A stretch of DNA of 64,000 nucleotides, taken from assembly GCF_001038505.1 (NCBI RefSeq), contig NZ_LDPY01000001.1, positions 2,108,001-2,172,000 of the forward strand. Direction: 5' to 3'. This document shows, one piece after another, positions 42,213 through 52,249 of this stretch (the stretch's first letter is position 1; each line of letters starts with the position of its first letter). The notes under the pieces are model-generated. The model ran no database searches. It was given only the letters and a program-made list of their open reading frames with translations, and had not been told where the DNA came from. The stretch comes from Puniceibacterium sp. IMCC21224 (lineage in GTDB: Bacteria > Pseudomonadota > Alphaproteobacteria > Rhodobacterales > Rhodobacteraceae). The position numbers were made by a program, and so were the translations under genes.

Positions 42213-42289
42213 TGGCGGCCCCGGAAGGAATCGAACCCTCAACCTCGGACTTAGAAGGTCCTTGCTCTATCCAGTTGAGCTACGGAGCC
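42213..42289 (-). tRNA. tRNA-Arg (anticodon UCU)
   Basis: The minus strand folds as a 77-base tRNA: acceptor GGCTCCG pairs with CGGGGCC, the D arm contains GCTCAACTGGATAGAGC, the anticodon loop is CTTCTAA with anticodon TCT, and the T arm contains GAGGGTTCGATTCCTTC. The discriminator G and CCA are encoded. Its 3' end faces the IS and tniQ relics, the side on which islands usually integrate. Confidence 0.95.
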
Positions 42290-43745
42290 GCTGAAAGCAG
42301 TCTGTAAAACAGTCCGCGATATTTTACTACTTGCTAAACGCCTTTGTTTCAAAACGAAATTTAGGCTTGATCAACCGAGTAGCAGTTAAGGCAGCGTACT
42401 TTCCCGAATTACGTGGGCCGCCTTTATAGGCTTCCGTGCGGGTCAAGACTGGTCTCAACTTGAAGAGCGGTTCCATGCGCGTTGTTGTACCACTCTGTCC
42501 GCGGACGATTCATCCACTCTGTCCGCGGACGATTCATACTGTGAATCCATACGGTTAGACTTACCGCAGAGCAAGCCCGTTTTCGTGCGACGAATTGGGC
42601 CTCCGACAAGGGCGGGATTGCCCTGGTCAAGCCGAGACCGGCAATCAGACGCGGTTATGTAAATACTCCTCAGCTCAGCAGAAAGGTCCTGTCGAAAATA
42701 CCAATTGCAGCTCCAGACGGACGCTGCCCCGTAACAGCGCCAGCCGACCGAAAGCGACCTCACCCTAACTGCGACAGGCCCTAAAACACACCTCGAAAAC
42801 GCCATGTGTGGCAGACACCTACCGAGGAGTCCCGCGCAAAGATGATGCAGGAAATGCGATGAGGCCTCTACTCTGAGTAACATATGAGTCGCGGTTCAGC
42901 CAGCTCACAGAAGATCACGCCAAGCGCCCCAACAAATTCGGTCGTGCCGTCGCGCAGCATCAGCGTTTTTATCACCAGAGCATCAGACATCCGGGTCCCC
43001 TCCTCCGTCGACAATATTGTACGGCCAGCGCCATCACGTTCGTGTGGCTGGCGTTTGGCACCTCACCAACAAGCAGCCATTCCGGCACCTTCGGGACCAG
43101 TCACAAAGACATACTGCCCGCTCTGCCCGAGAGACGTACGATCTGCGCTCGCGCGGAGTGTATATTATCGACGGTCGGAACCGCCTCAGTGCAACCAACA
43201 GCGGCCGACTTTCGTGTGCAGTGATTTCGGCCAACTCCAGGATCGAATTACGCATAATCTGGCGTATGGCATCCTGAAACTTGATTTAATCGCTGTGCCA
43301 GTCATCCAAAGTCGCCCGGACGTTGCAACATTCAGTTCCCGAGCGTCTAGCATGAACATTTCAAAATGTAGCGCCGTCTGAGATATCGACTTGGGGCCGC
43401 AGGAGTTCAGCCGCGACACTTTCCCGAACCGGCCAGACCGTCAGCGAATTTTCAACCCCGATTGACAGGTCATGCATTTGCCCCGCGCAGATAACACGCC
43501 GACAACAAAGAGCCGCAGGAAATGATCTAAAAGCGACCACAGGTCGGAAACAGCACAGATTACAAATCCCAAGACCTCAGTATCGGTGTATTGGCAGGAG
43601 AGGCGCCATGATATTGGAACGGTCCATTCTAGCGCGAACCCAACGCACCATCGGTGCCCGTCGCGGGCGCGCGGCACGCGGTCGTCCGGCCTGCTAGGCA
43701 GACCTGGACTCGTCACGCATCTTTAGCATCAAGACTGTGGATATC
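42290..43745. other. Degenerate gap of about 1.45 kb with an IS5-type left-end relic
   Basis: I find no gene with family similarity here; the open frames are short and overlap each other. At about 42440-42575 lies a second copy of the IS5-type left end also seen at 6700-6795, followed by a short coding-like trace (RATNWAS at about 42587-42607). The rest (42660-43600) looks like decayed coding sequence of unknown origin. A 29-codon frame at 43608-43697 (MILERSILARTQRTIGARRG..., Arg-rich) with an AGGAG ribosome site is only a weak candidate. Confidence 0.45.
42490..42537. repeat. Tandem 24-base duplication inside the IS5 relic
   Basis: CCACTCTGTCCGCGGACGAT plus TCAT is present twice in direct, exact succession. 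The homologous position in the other copy of this IS end (about 6736-6760) has a single unit. Confidence 0.9.
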
Positions 43746-45284
43746 ATGAATCATCCTCTTTCCCGCCGATCCGGCGGTCGCTCTGCCCGGTATTCGGCGC
43801 GGACATCCCCCTTGGCTGCGCATCTGCGCCCGGTGCGTCCGGGGCTGACGGGCGGTCAGTACAGCCCGCTCACCGACGCCGGGATGCAACGTATTCACCG
43901 CGCCATTCTGCAAGCACTGGAAGAAGTCGGACTCGCCAATGCTCCGCCCAGCGGGATCGCCGCCATGTCAGCCGTGGGCGCCGTGCTTGGTGGTGATGGC
44001 CGCCTGAGGTTTCCGGCGGCTCTGATCGAAGACACCATCGCGCGCGCAAACCGGTCGATCACGCTCTATGGTCGCGCCCCGATGCATGACATGGACCTGT
44101 GTGGTACTCAGGTGCATTACGGCACGGCTGGCGCCGCCGTTCATATGGTCGATGTCGAAACCGAGGATTACCGCGACAGCACCGTGCAGGATCTGCACGA
44201 CGCGGCGCGTATTGCCGACACGTTGGACAACATCCATTTTGTCCAACGCCCGATGGTGGCGCGCGACATCATCGACAATCGTGAAATGGATCTGAACACG
44301 CTCTATGCCTGCTGCTCGGGCACGACCAAACATGTCGGCACCTCTTTTACCGAGGCCGCTTTTGTCCCGCCCGCCTTTGAGTTGCTGCACCTGATGGCCG
44401 GCGGCGAGGCCAAGTGGCGCGAGCGGCCGTTTGTGTCGAATTCAAACTGCTTTGTCGTGCCGCCGATGAAATTCGCCACCGAATCCTGCGAGGTGATGGA
44501 GGCGTGCATTCGTGGCGGCATGCCGATTCTGCTGTTGTCGGCCGGTCAGGCCGGCGCCACAGCTCCCGCCTCGATCGCTGGGGCGATTGTGCAGGCGGTC
44601 GCCGAATGTCTGGCTGGATTGGTCTATGTCAACGCCATTGCACCCGGACATCCAACGATCTTTGGCACCTGGCCGTTCGTCTCTGACCTGCGCACCGGGG
44701 CGATGTCAGGCGGGTCCGGCGAACAGGCGTTGCTGACGGCGGGCTGTGCGCAGATGCACCGGTTCTACGACCTTCCCGGAGGTGCCGCGGCCGGCATTGC
44801 CGACAGCAAGCTGCCCGACATGCAGACCGGATGGGAGCAGATGTGCTCGAACGTGATGGCCGGGCTATCGGGATTGAACATGGTCTACGAGGCGGCGGGC
44901 ATGCACGGATCACTCATGGGGTTCTGTCACGAGTCGCTGATCCTGGGCGATGATTTGATCGGTCAGGCGTTGCGCTGTGTGCGCGGGATCGAAGTGACCG
45001 AGGATTCCGTCAGTGTCGACGTCATCCGCGACGCCTGCATCGACGGTCCGGGTCACTATCTGGGCTCTGGGCAAACCCTGTCGCTGATGCAGACCGACTA
45101 TATCTACCCCACGCTAGGCAATCGGTCGTCGCCCAAAGAGTGGATCGAGAAAGGTAAACCCAACCTCGTCGCCGCTGCAACTGCCCGCAAGCTCGACATC
45201 CTGTCACGACCCTCTGCGGCACGGTTTGATCCTGCGACGGATGCGGAAATTCGGCGAAGGTTCGCAATTCATCTGCCGACCTGA
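43746..45284 (+). CDS. Trimethylamine methyltransferase family protein (non-pyrrolysine MttB homologue)
   Basis: The 512-residue protein belongs to the MttB superfamily, TIM-barrel enzymes that move a methyl group from a quaternary or tertiary amine to a corrinoid protein. Recognisable segments are GGQYSPLTDAGMQRIHRAIL, YGTAGAAVHMVDVETEDYR, FVSNSNCFVVPPMKFATESC and YEAAGMHGSLMGFCHESLIL. The frame has no in-frame amber codon, so it is not the pyrrolysine form; relatives use substrates such as glycine betaine, proline betaine or carnitine. The substrate here is unknown. I prefer the ATG at 43746 (MNHPLS) over a GTG three codons earlier. Corrinoid protein (3122-3817) and activator (7115-9154) are the likely partners. 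Confidence 0.88.
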   Translation: MNHPLSRRSGGRSARYSARTSPLAAHLRPVRPGLTGGQYSPLTDAGMQRIHRAILQALEEVGLANAPPSGIAAMSAVGAVLGGDGRLRFPAALIEDTIARANRSITLYGRAPMHDMDLCGTQVHYGTAGAAVHMVDVETEDYRDSTVQDLHDAARIADTLDNIHFVQRPMVARDIIDNREMDLNTLYACCSGTTKHVGTSFTEAAFVPPAFELLHLMAGGEAKWRERPFVSNSNCFVVPPMKFATESCEVMEACIRGGMPILLLSAGQAGATAPASIAGAIVQAVAECLAGLVYVNAIAPGHPTIFGTWPFVSDLRTGAMSGGSGEQALLTAGCAQMHRFYDLPGGAAAGIADSKLPDMQTGWEQMCSNVMAGLSGLNMVYEAAGMHGSLMGFCHESLILGDDLIGQALRCVRGIEVTEDSVSVDVIRDACIDGPGHYLGSGQTLSLMQTDYIYPTLGNRSSPKEWIEKGKPNLVAAATARKLDILSRPSAARFDPATDAEIRRRFAIHLPT

Positions 45285-45405
45285 CTGCATCACCCCAAGC
45301 CAGCGCCGGTCGGTTGCAATCTTTCCGCCCACTGGCGCTGGCTGCGGTTCGCGGATAGGGCAATTCCCTGTACGTATTAAGCAGCGTTACATCCAAGGAA
45401 TCGAC

Positions 45406-45735
45406 ATGCCTTATTTTATCCTCGCGATTGCGATCCTCGCGGAAACTATCGCCACCACGGCACTGCAAGCCAGCCAGCAGTTCACCAAACCCCTGCCCTC
45501 GCTGATTGTGGTCATCGGCTACGGCGTTGCGATCTATCTTTTGTCGGTTTCACTCAGAACCTTTCCGGTCGGCATTGCTTATGCGCTCTGGTCCGGGCTG
45601 GGTATCGTGTTCATCGCGGTGATCGGATTTACGGTCTTTGGCCAGCGGCTGGATCTGCCTGCGGTTCTGGGAATGGCGCTGATTATCGCCGGAATCGTCG
45701 TTATTAACCTCTTTTCCGCTACGTCCACGCATTAG
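45406..45735 (+). CDS. Small multidrug resistance (SMR) family transporter
   Basis: The 109-residue protein has four membrane spans and the EmrE-type layout: PYFILAIAILAETIATTALQ with the essential Glu in span 1, then VGIAYALWSGLGIVFIAVIG and AVLGMALIIAGIVVINLFS. SMR dimers exchange protons for cationic compounds, including quaternary amines and, in some members, guanidinium or betaines. The ATG at 45406 follows AAGGAATCG. It follows the MttB homologue by 121 bases in the same direction, so export or import of a quaternary amine linked to that enzyme is conceivable. Confidence 0.9.
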   Translation: MPYFILAIAILAETIATTALQASQQFTKPLPSLIVVIGYGVAIYLLSVSLRTFPVGIAYALWSGLGIVFIAVIGFTVFGQRLDLPAVLGMALIIAGIVVINLFSATSTH

Positions 45736-45798
45736 GGCTGGCCTTTTGTGGTCTGCGCCGTTACCCCGCGCCCAAACCATCCCTTAAAGGTATTCGAC

Positions 45799-47619
45799 AT
45801 GGACCTTCGCAACGTTGCGATCATCGCTCACGTGGACCACGGCAAAACGACGCTTGTGGACGAGCTGCTAAAGCAATCCGGCACCTACCGCGAAAACCAG
45901 GCCACCACTGAACGGGCCATGGATAGCAACGACCTGGAGCGCGAACGCGGCATTACGATTCTGGCCAAAGCCACATCCGTGGAATGGAAGGGCCACCGCA
46001 TCAACATCGTTGACACCCCCGGCCACGCCGACTTTGGTGGCGAAGTTGAACGCATCCTGTCCATGGTGGACGGTGTTGTCCTGCTGGTGGACGCGGCCGA
46101 AGGGCCGATGCCGCAGACCAAATTTGTGACGTCCAAGGCGCTCGCGCTGGGGCTGCGTCCGATTGTGGTGCTGAACAAGGTCGACAAGCCCGACGCCGAG
46201 CCCGACCGCGCGCTGGACGAATGCTTTGACCTCTTTGCCAACCTCGACGCTGACGAAGACCAGCTCGATTTTCCGCATCTCTATGCCTCCGGCCGCGCCG
46301 GCTGGGCCGATGCGGAACTGGACGGACCGCGCAAGAACCTTGATGCGCTGTTTCAGCTGATCATGAACCACGTGCCCGCGCCGCGTCAGCTTAAACGTCG
46401 GGACGAAGATTTCCGCATGCTGGCCACCACGCTGGGCAACGACCCCTTTGTGGGCCGGATCCTGACGGGCCGTGTTGAATCGGGCCACATCAAGGTCGGC
46501 GCCACCGTGCAGGCGCTGTCCCGCATTGGCCAGAAAATCGAACAGTTCCGTGTGACCAAAATCACCGCCTTCCGTGGTCTTGGCCAACAAGACATCCCCG
46601 AGGCAGAGGCAGGCGATATCGTTTCGCTCGCTGGTATGACCAAGGCGACCGTCGCAGACACAATCTGCGCCCTTGCCGTCGAAGAGCCGCTTGAGGCGCA
46701 GCCGATCGATCCGCCCACCATCACCGTGACCTTTGGCATCAACGACAGCCCGCTGGCTGGCCGCGACGGCAAAAAGGTGCAGTCCCGCGTCATCCGCGAA
46801 CGTCTGCACAAAGAGGCTGAATCCAACGTCGCGATCAAGATTGCCGACACTCCCGGTGGCGAAGCCTTTGAGGTGTCGGGTCGTGGCGAACTCCAGATGG
46901 GTGTGCTGATCGAAAACATGCGCCGCGAAGGGTTCGAGCTTTCGATCTCGCGCCCGCAGGTAATCATGCGCGAAGGTGAAAACGGCGAGCGGCTTGAGCC
47001 AATCGAAGAAGTCACCATCGACGTTGACGACGAATACTCGGGCGCGGTGATCGAAAAAATCACCGGTGCCCGCAAGGGTGATCTGGTCGAGATGAAACAG
47101 GCCGGTGCCGGCAAGACCCGGATCATCGCCCACGCTCCGGCGCGTGGCCTGATTGGCTATCACGGCGAGTTTCTGACCGACACCCGCGGCACCGGCGTGA
47201 TGAACCGCGTCTTCCACTCCTGGGCCAAGCACAAGGGTCCGATCCCGGGCCGTCGTGCTGGTGTGCTGATCTCGATGGAAAACGGCACCGCCGTATCCTA
47301 TGCGCTTTGGAAGCTCGAAGATCGCGGCAAGTTCTTTATCGGTGCGCAGGCGTCGGTATACACTGGCATGATCATCGGTGAGCACAGCCGCGAGAACGAC
47401 CTTGAAGTGAACCCGCTGAAGGGCAAGCAGCTAACCAACGTCCGTGCGTCGGGTACCGACGAAGCCGTGCGCCTGACCACCCCGATCACGCTGTCGCTGG
47501 AAGAGGCAATTGCCTATATCAACGATGACGAACTGGTTGAAGTCACGCCGAACGTGGTCCGGCTGCGCAAACGCTACCTTGATCCGCATGAACGCAAGCG
47601 GATGTCAAAGTCCAACTAA
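45799..47619 (+). CDS. typA: Ribosome-associated GTPase TypA/BipA
   Basis: The 606-residue protein is the translational GTPase TypA (BipA). The G motifs are [10 protein letters not shown] (G1), ERERGITI (G2 region), DTPGHADF (G3) and [14 protein letters not shown] (G4). EF-G-like domains and the BipA-specific C-terminal domain follow ([19 protein letters not shown]). It binds 70S ribosomes and assists growth under stress and cold and assembly of the large subunit. The ATG at 45799 follows AAAGG. Two hairpins follow the stop, the second with a T-run. Confidence 0.97.
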   Translation: MDLRNVAIIAHVDHGKTTLVDELLKQSGTYRENQATTERAMDSNDLERERGITILAKATSVEWKGHRINIVDTPGHADFGGEVERILSMVDGVVLLVDAAEGPMPQTKFVTSKALALGLRPIVVLNKVDKPDAEPDRALDECFDLFANLDADEDQLDFPHLYASGRAGWADAELDGPRKNLDALFQLIMNHVPAPRQLKRRDEDFRMLATTLGNDPFVGRILTGRVESGHIKVGATVQALSRIGQKIEQFRVTKITAFRGLGQQDIPEAEAGDIVSLAGMTKATVADTICALAVEEPLEAQPIDPPTITVTFGINDSPLAGRDGKKVQSRVIRERLHKEAESNVAIKIADTPGGEAFEVSGRGELQMGVLIENMRREGFELSISRPQVIMREGENGERLEPIEEVTIDVDDEYSGAVIEKITGARKGDLVEMKQAGAGKTRIIAHAPARGLIGYHGEFLTDTRGTGVMNRVFHSWAKHKGPIPGRRAGVLISMENGTAVSYALWKLEDRGKFFIGAQASVYTGMIIGEHSRENDLEVNPLKGKQLTNVRASGTDEAVRLTTPITLSLEEAIAYINDDELVEVTPNVVRLRKRYLDPHERKRMSKSN

Positions 47620-47623
47620 GCGA

Positions 47624-47669
47624 CAGACATGCTCCCCAAACCCGGTTTAGGGATTGGGGAGCATGTCTG
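47624..47669. other. Long perfect hairpin after typA
   Basis: The 14-base arms CAGACATGCTCCCC and GGGGAGCATGTCTG are perfectly complementary around an 18-base loop, 5 bases after the stop. No T-run follows; it may protect the mRNA end or stall polymerase. Confidence 0.7.
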
Positions 47670-47776
47670 GTTTCCGCTGAGCGTTTGGTCTGGATGCCAC
47701 AATTTCGCGGCCGTTAGATATCTGAACCACCTCAGCGAGATCTCGCTCGCAGCAACAGGCTGATTTACGATAGAAG

Positions 47777-47817
47777 GCGGCTCAGAAGGACAACCCTTCT
47801 GAGCCGCTTTTAATTTG
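47777..47817 (+). terminator. Intrinsic terminator between typA and the DUF1330 gene
   Basis: GCGGCTCAGAAGG and CCTTCTGAGCCGC pair and are followed by TTTTAATTT on the plus strand. It lies between convergent genes and may also work leftward. Confidence 0.85.
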
Positions 47818-47826
47818 TGCCGCGGT

Positions 47827-48114
47827 TTATTCTGTGGTTTCGACGATGATCAGGTCACGCTCAGACGCGCCGCGTGCATGGCCAAGCGCCTCTTGATACT
47901 CGGGCGAATGATAACAGGCTTCCGCCGCCTCGACACTGGGGAATTGCGCCACCACATGGCGTGCACGATCCTTGCCTTCCAGCGTCACATAGCGGCCACC
48001 ACGGGCGACAAACGCGCCACCATGGGCCGCAATCGCCGGTCCGGCCAGTTTCGCATAGCGCCCATAAGCATCCGCATCCGTCACGTGCACATGTGCAATC
48101 CAGAGTGCTGGCAT
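47827..48114 (-). CDS. DUF1330 domain-containing protein
   Basis: The 95-residue protein has the ferredoxin-like alpha/beta barrel sequence of DUF1330: MPALWIAHVHVTDADAYGRY, GGRYVTLEGKDRARHVVAQF and a C-terminal HSPEYQEALGHARGASERDL segment that is well conserved in the family. Function is unknown. The start at 48114 lies 4 bases after the alaS stop (48119), so it is probably translated from the alaS transcript. Confidence 0.88.
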   Translation of the reverse strand: MPALWIAHVHVTDADAYGRYAKLAGPAIAAHGGAFVARGGRYVTLEGKDRARHVVAQFPSVEAAEACYHSPEYQEALGHARGASERDLIIVETTE

Positions 48115-48118
48115 CGTC

Positions 48119-50782
48119 TTATCCTTCCACAACTTTTGTCGCCGCCGCGATGGCCGCATCCGCATTCTCAACGCTGGTGCCTCCACCCTGCGCCATATCC
48201 GGACGTCCGCCGCCGCCTTTTCCGCCCAGTTCAGCCACCGCGGCCCGGACCAAATCAACTGCGGATAGGCCCGATTTAAGGTCGTCCGTCACGCCCGCAG
48301 CCACAGCCGCCTTGCCACCCGTATCAGCAATCAGCAGCACTGCACCTGACCCCAGTCGCGCCTTGTGTTCGTCAATCAACGGCGGCAAATCCTTGCCCGA
48401 AACGCCAGACAGCACTTGCGCGAGGAATTTCACGCCGTTCACATCCGTAGGCTCAGCTCCACCACCCTGCCCCGCACCGCCAGACATCGCCAGCTCACGG
48501 CGCAGTTGCGCAACTTCGTTTGACAACGCGCGACGTTCATCAAGCAGCGCCCTGACCCTTGTCGGCACGTCCGCCGGTTGCGATTTCAGCTCTTGCGCGG
48601 CGTCGGACAAGGTTCTGCCCTGCGCACTAAGATAGGCAAAGGCCCCAGCCCCGGTCAGCGCCTCGATCCGGCGCACACCAGCGCTGGACGCGGAATCGCC
48701 GAGCAACGCAAACACGCCAATGTCTCCGGTCTGGCCAACATGGGTGCCACCGCAAAGTTCGAGTGAGTAGGTATCCTTAGTCATGCCTTTGCCCGACCCG
48801 GACTGTATCCCCATCGAGACGACCCGCACCTCGTCACCGTATTTTTCGCCAAAAAGCGCCTGAGCCCCGATGCCGCGAGCGTCATCCGGTGTCATGATCC
48901 GCGTTTCGACCGACGAATTCTGACGGATAAATTCGTTCACCTCAGCCTCGACCTGCTGCAATTCGGCGGGCTCCAATGCCTTGGTATGGGAAAAATCGAA
49001 CCGCAACCGATCAGCCGCATTCAAAGAGCCGCGCTGCGCCACATGGTCACCCAGCGCACGGCGAAGCGCCTCGTGCAGCAAATGGGTGGCAGAGTGGTTG
49101 GCACGGATCGCGCTGCGCCGTGAATGGTCCACGACCAACACACCTGCCTGACCACGACTGACCGTGCCCTCGATCACCTTTGCAAGGTGAATGAAAACAC
49201 CTGCAACCTTTTTGGTATCGGTGATCTGGGCCAACCCAGAGCCGGTTTTCAAGGTGCCGGTATCGCCTACCTGCCCGCCACTTTCTCCGTAATACGGCGT
49301 CTGATTAAAGACGATCTGAACCTCTTCGCCCTGCCCGGCCCCGCCAACTTGTGCACCGTCGCGAACCAGCGCCAACACCTGCGCTTCGGCGGTTTCTGTA
49401 TCATAGCCAAGAAAGTCGGTGGTGCCGTGGGTCTCTGCAAGATCAAACCAGATCGCGGCGTCTGCGGATTCTCCTGTCCCAGACCACGCCGCGCGGGCCT
49501 TGGCTTTTTGTTCGGCCATGGCCGCGTCGAAGCCTTCAGTCTCAACCGAACGACCCTTTTCGCGCAATGCGTCCTGCGTCAGATCAAGCGGAAAACCGTA
49601 GGTGTCATACAGTTTAAACGCCGACGCGCCGGGTAATGCCGCCTCGTCGGGCAGGCCCGCCAGCTCATCGTCCAGCAGTCGAAGACCGCGGTCCAGCGTT
49701 TGCTTGAATCGGGTCTCTTCGAGCTTCAGCGTCTCCTGTATCAACGATTGCGCACGCCCCAGTTCGGGGTAGGCTGCGCCCATCTTGCGGATCAGCGCTG
49801 GAACCAGTTTGTACATCACCGGATCCTTGGACCCCAGCATATGTGCGTGGCGCATCGCGCGGCGCATGATCCGCCGCAGGACATAGCCGCGTCCATCGTT
49901 GCTGGGCATCACACCATCCGCGATCAGAAACGAGGTCGACCGCAGGTGATCCGCAATAACCCGGTGATGCGTCTTTCCCGGACCATCCGGGTCGGTCGAG
50001 GTTGCATCGGCGGATGCCTCTATCAGGCTGCGCATCAGGTCGGTGGCGTAGTTGTCGTTGGTGCCCTGCAACAATGCCGCCACCCGTTCGATCCCCATAC
50101 CGGTATCGATAGATTGGGCGCCCAATTCCTTGCGGCTGCCATCGGCGAACTGCTCGTATTGCATAAAGACGAGATTCCATATCTCGACAAAGCGGTCGCC
50201 ATCCTCATCTGGGCTACCCGGAGGGCCACCCCAGATGTGGTCGCCATGATCATAAAAAATCTCGGTGCAGGGCCCGCAGGGACCCGTCGGCCCCATCATC
50301 CAGAAATTATCATTGGTTGGGATACGGATGATCTTGTCATCTGACAGGCCGGCGACCTTCTTCCAGATCGTCGCTGCCTCGTCATCCGTATGATAGACGG
50401 TGACCAGCAGGCGGTTCTTGTCGATACCCAACTCTTTGGTAATCAGCTCCCAGGCAAAGGGAATGGCGTCATTTTTGAAATAGTCGCCAAAGCTGAAATT
50501 TCCCAGCATTTCAAAGAAGGTATGGTGCCGCGCGGTATAGCCGACATTGTCCAGATCGTTGTGCTTGCCGCCGGCGCGCACACATTTCTGCGCGGTTGTC
50601 GCGCGGGTGTAATCACGGTGTTCGACCCCGGTAAAAAGGTTCTTGAACTGCACCATGCCCGAGTTTGCAAACATCAGCGTGGGATCGTTGCGTGGAACCA
50701 GCGGACTCGACGATACAACCTCGTGGCCCTGCTTTTCGAAATAGCTTAGAAAGGTTGATCGGATGTCGTTTAACGTCTGCAT
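48119..50782 (-). CDS. alaS: Alanyl-tRNA synthetase
   Basis: The 887-residue protein charges tRNA-Ala. It has the class II catalytic core with [19 protein letters not shown], the editing domain with [15 protein letters not shown] and [13 protein letters not shown] (zinc-binding His and Cys residues), and a C-terminal Gly-rich C-Ala domain ([18 protein letters not shown]). The length is normal. The ATG at 50782 starts [15 protein letters not shown], the standard N-terminus. It follows recA on the same strand, with a terminator between. Confidence 0.98.
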   Translation of the reverse strand: MQTLNDIRSTFLSYFEKQGHEVVSSSPLVPRNDPTLMFANSGMVQFKNLFTGVEHRDYTRATTAQKCVRAGGKHNDLDNVGYTARHHTFFEMLGNFSFGDYFKNDAIPFAWELITKELGIDKNRLLVTVYHTDDEAATIWKKVAGLSDDKIIRIPTNDNFWMMGPTGPCGPCTEIFYDHGDHIWGGPPGSPDEDGDRFVEIWNLVFMQYEQFADGSRKELGAQSIDTGMGIERVAALLQGTNDNYATDLMRSLIEASADATSTDPDGPGKTHHRVIADHLRSTSFLIADGVMPSNDGRGYVLRRIMRRAMRHAHMLGSKDPVMYKLVPALIRKMGAAYPELGRAQSLIQETLKLEETRFKQTLDRGLRLLDDELAGLPDEAALPGASAFKLYDTYGFPLDLTQDALREKGRSVETEGFDAAMAEQKAKARAAWSGTGESADAAIWFDLAETHGTTDFLGYDTETAEAQVLALVRDGAQVGGAGQGEEVQIVFNQTPYYGESGGQVGDTGTLKTGSGLAQITDTKKVAGVFIHLAKVIEGTVSRGQAGVLVVDHSRRSAIRANHSATHLLHEALRRALGDHVAQRGSLNAADRLRFDFSHTKALEPAELQQVEAEVNEFIRQNSSVETRIMTPDDARGIGAQALFGEKYGDEVRVVSMGIQSGSGKGMTKDTYSLELCGGTHVGQTGDIGVFALLGDSASSAGVRRIEALTGAGAFAYLSAQGRTLSDAAQELKSQPADVPTRVRALLDERRALSNEVAQLRRELAMSGGAGQGGGAEPTDVNGVKFLAQVLSGVSGKDLPPLIDEHKARLGSGAVLLIADTGGKAAVAAGVTDDLKSGLSAVDLVRAAVAELGGKGGGGRPDMAQGGGTSVENADAAIAAATKVVEG

Positions 50783-50900
50783 ATCACGGGTCTCTTCCGG
50801 CGCAAAATTCTTGGGTTCGGGCAGATGTATCGTCGCAGTCGTCCTCTGTCCATGGGGTCATGGGTTTGAGCACCTGGCGCGGGCTTGTCGTGCTCCACGC

Positions 50901-50937
50901 AAAACGAAAACAGGGCGCCCATATAGGACGCCCTGTT
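50901..50937 (-). terminator. Intrinsic terminator after recA
   Basis: Read on the minus strand, CAGGGCG and CGCCCTG form a stem followed by TTTTCGTTTT, about 50 bases after the recA stop. Confidence 0.85.
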
Positions 50938-50985
50938 GTGCAATATCACCGCCAGAGGATCACGGCCCCGTCCACCGTCGGCATA

Positions 50986-52068
50986 TTAAGCTTCCATCAC
51001 GTCATCGCCGCCGTCTTTTCCGTCTTCTTCTGACATATGGAAATCCAACCCGTGCGCCGCGCGGATTTTGTCTTCGATCTCAAGCGCGATGCGGGTATTT
51101 TCCTTAAGGAAGTTTTTGGCGTTCTCCCGGCCCTGACCGATGCGTTCGTCGCCATAGCTGTACCATGAGCCGGATTTTTCGACCACACCAGCCTTGACGC
51201 CAAGGTCAATCATCTCACCGGTTTTCGAGATACCTTCGCCATACATGATGTCAAATTCCACCTGCTTGAACGGCGGCGCCACTTTGTTCTTAACCACTTT
51301 GACGCGCGTGGTGTTGCCAACAACTTCGTCACGATCCTTGATCGCGCCGATACGGCGAATGTCCAGACGAACCGAGCTATAGAATTTCAGCGCATTACCG
51401 CCCGTCGTCGTCTCGGGCGAACCAAACATGACGCCGATCTTCATGCGAATTTGGTTGATAAACACCACCATACAGTTCGACCGCGAAATCGAGCCAGTCA
51501 GCTTGCGCATAGCCTGACTCATCAGGCGGGCATGCACGCCAACCGACGAATCCCCCATGTCGCCCTCGAGTTCGGATTTGGGTGTCAGCGCCGCGACGGA
51601 ATCGATCACCACCATGCTTACGGCACCAGAGCGCACCAGCGTATCGACGATCTCGAGCGCCTGTTCCCCAGTGTCGGGCTGCGAAATCAGCAATTCATCC
51701 AGATCAACCCCCAGCTTACGGGCGTAGAGCGGGTCGAGCGCATGTTCGGCGTCGACAAAGGCGCAAACGCCACCTTTCTTTTGCTCTTCGGCGACGCAAT
51801 GCAGCGTCAACGTGGTTTTGCCAGACGATTCAGGGCCGTAAATCTCGACAATGCGACCCTTGGGCAGGCCACCGATGCCAAGCGCGATGTCGAGTCCCAG
51901 GGAACCGGTCGACGTCGACTCTATATCCTTGATCGGGTTATCGCCGCCCAACTTCATGATAGAGCCTTTGCCGAACTGCCGTTCGATCTGCGCCAGGGCA
52001 CTATCCAGCGCCTTTTGCTTGTCCGCGTTCTTCTTGCTGTTCATTGTCAAAAGATCTGCCATTGCCAT
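50986..52068 (-). CDS. recA: Recombinase RecA
   Basis: The 360-residue protein is RecA, which forms filaments on single-stranded DNA for homologous recombination and triggers LexA self-cleavage. Walker A is [10 protein letters not shown], Walker B is [10 protein letters not shown], and loop regions [10 protein letters not shown] and [20 protein letters not shown] are present. The C-terminus is acidic ([15 protein letters not shown]). The ATG at 52068 gives [14 protein letters not shown] canonical alphaproteobacterial SOS box lies at 52120-52134. Confidence 0.98.
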   Translation of the reverse strand: MAMADLLTMNSKKNADKQKALDSALAQIERQFGKGSIMKLGGDNPIKDIESTSTGSLGLDIALGIGGLPKGRIVEIYGPESSGKTTLTLHCVAEEQKKGGVCAFVDAEHALDPLYARKLGVDLDELLISQPDTGEQALEIVDTLVRSGAVSMVVIDSVAALTPKSELEGDMGDSSVGVHARLMSQAMRKLTGSISRSNCMVVFINQIRMKIGVMFGSPETTTGGNALKFYSSVRLDIRRIGAIKDRDEVVGNTTRVKVVKNKVAPPFKQVEFDIMYGEGISKTGEMIDLGVKAGVVEKSGSWYSYGDERIGQGRENAKNFLKENTRIALEIEDKIRAAHGLDFHMSEEDGKDGGDDVMEA

Positions 52069-52119
52069 GCGTCCCCATCCTTATTTCACAGCCACCACCT
52101 GGCGGCAATTGCTGCTTTT

Positions 52120-52134
52120 GTTCACTTCTTGTTC
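52120..52134 (-). promoter_or_regulatory. LexA-binding SOS box of recA
   Basis: GTTC-ACTTCTT-GTTC matches the alphaproteobacterial SOS operator (GTTC-N7-GTTC) exactly, 52 bases before the recA start. It also lies upstream of the divergent sulfotransferase-like gene and could regulate both. Confidence 0.88.
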
Positions 52135-52249
52135 TCGACTGTATGAGATCAAAGGGAGAACAAATCAAGTGAATATTCTATTAGCCGACTGTCACGCCAA
52201 AGAGTTAAGGAGTAGTTTACCAAAAACAGACGACAAAGGCGGGCCTGAG

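Noticed and set aside
42213..42289. Island attachment site formed by repeat of the tRNA-Arg 3' end
   Set aside because: I looked for a second copy of the tRNA 3' sequence in the adjoining mobile-element cluster and found none.
43746..45284. Pyrrolysine-type MttB
   Set aside because: The frame has no internal TAG, and no pyl genes are visible, so it is the non-pyrrolysine form.
45868..47385. 505-codon minus-strand frame antisense to typA
   Set aside because: It is a high-GC shadow of typA with no recognisable domain.
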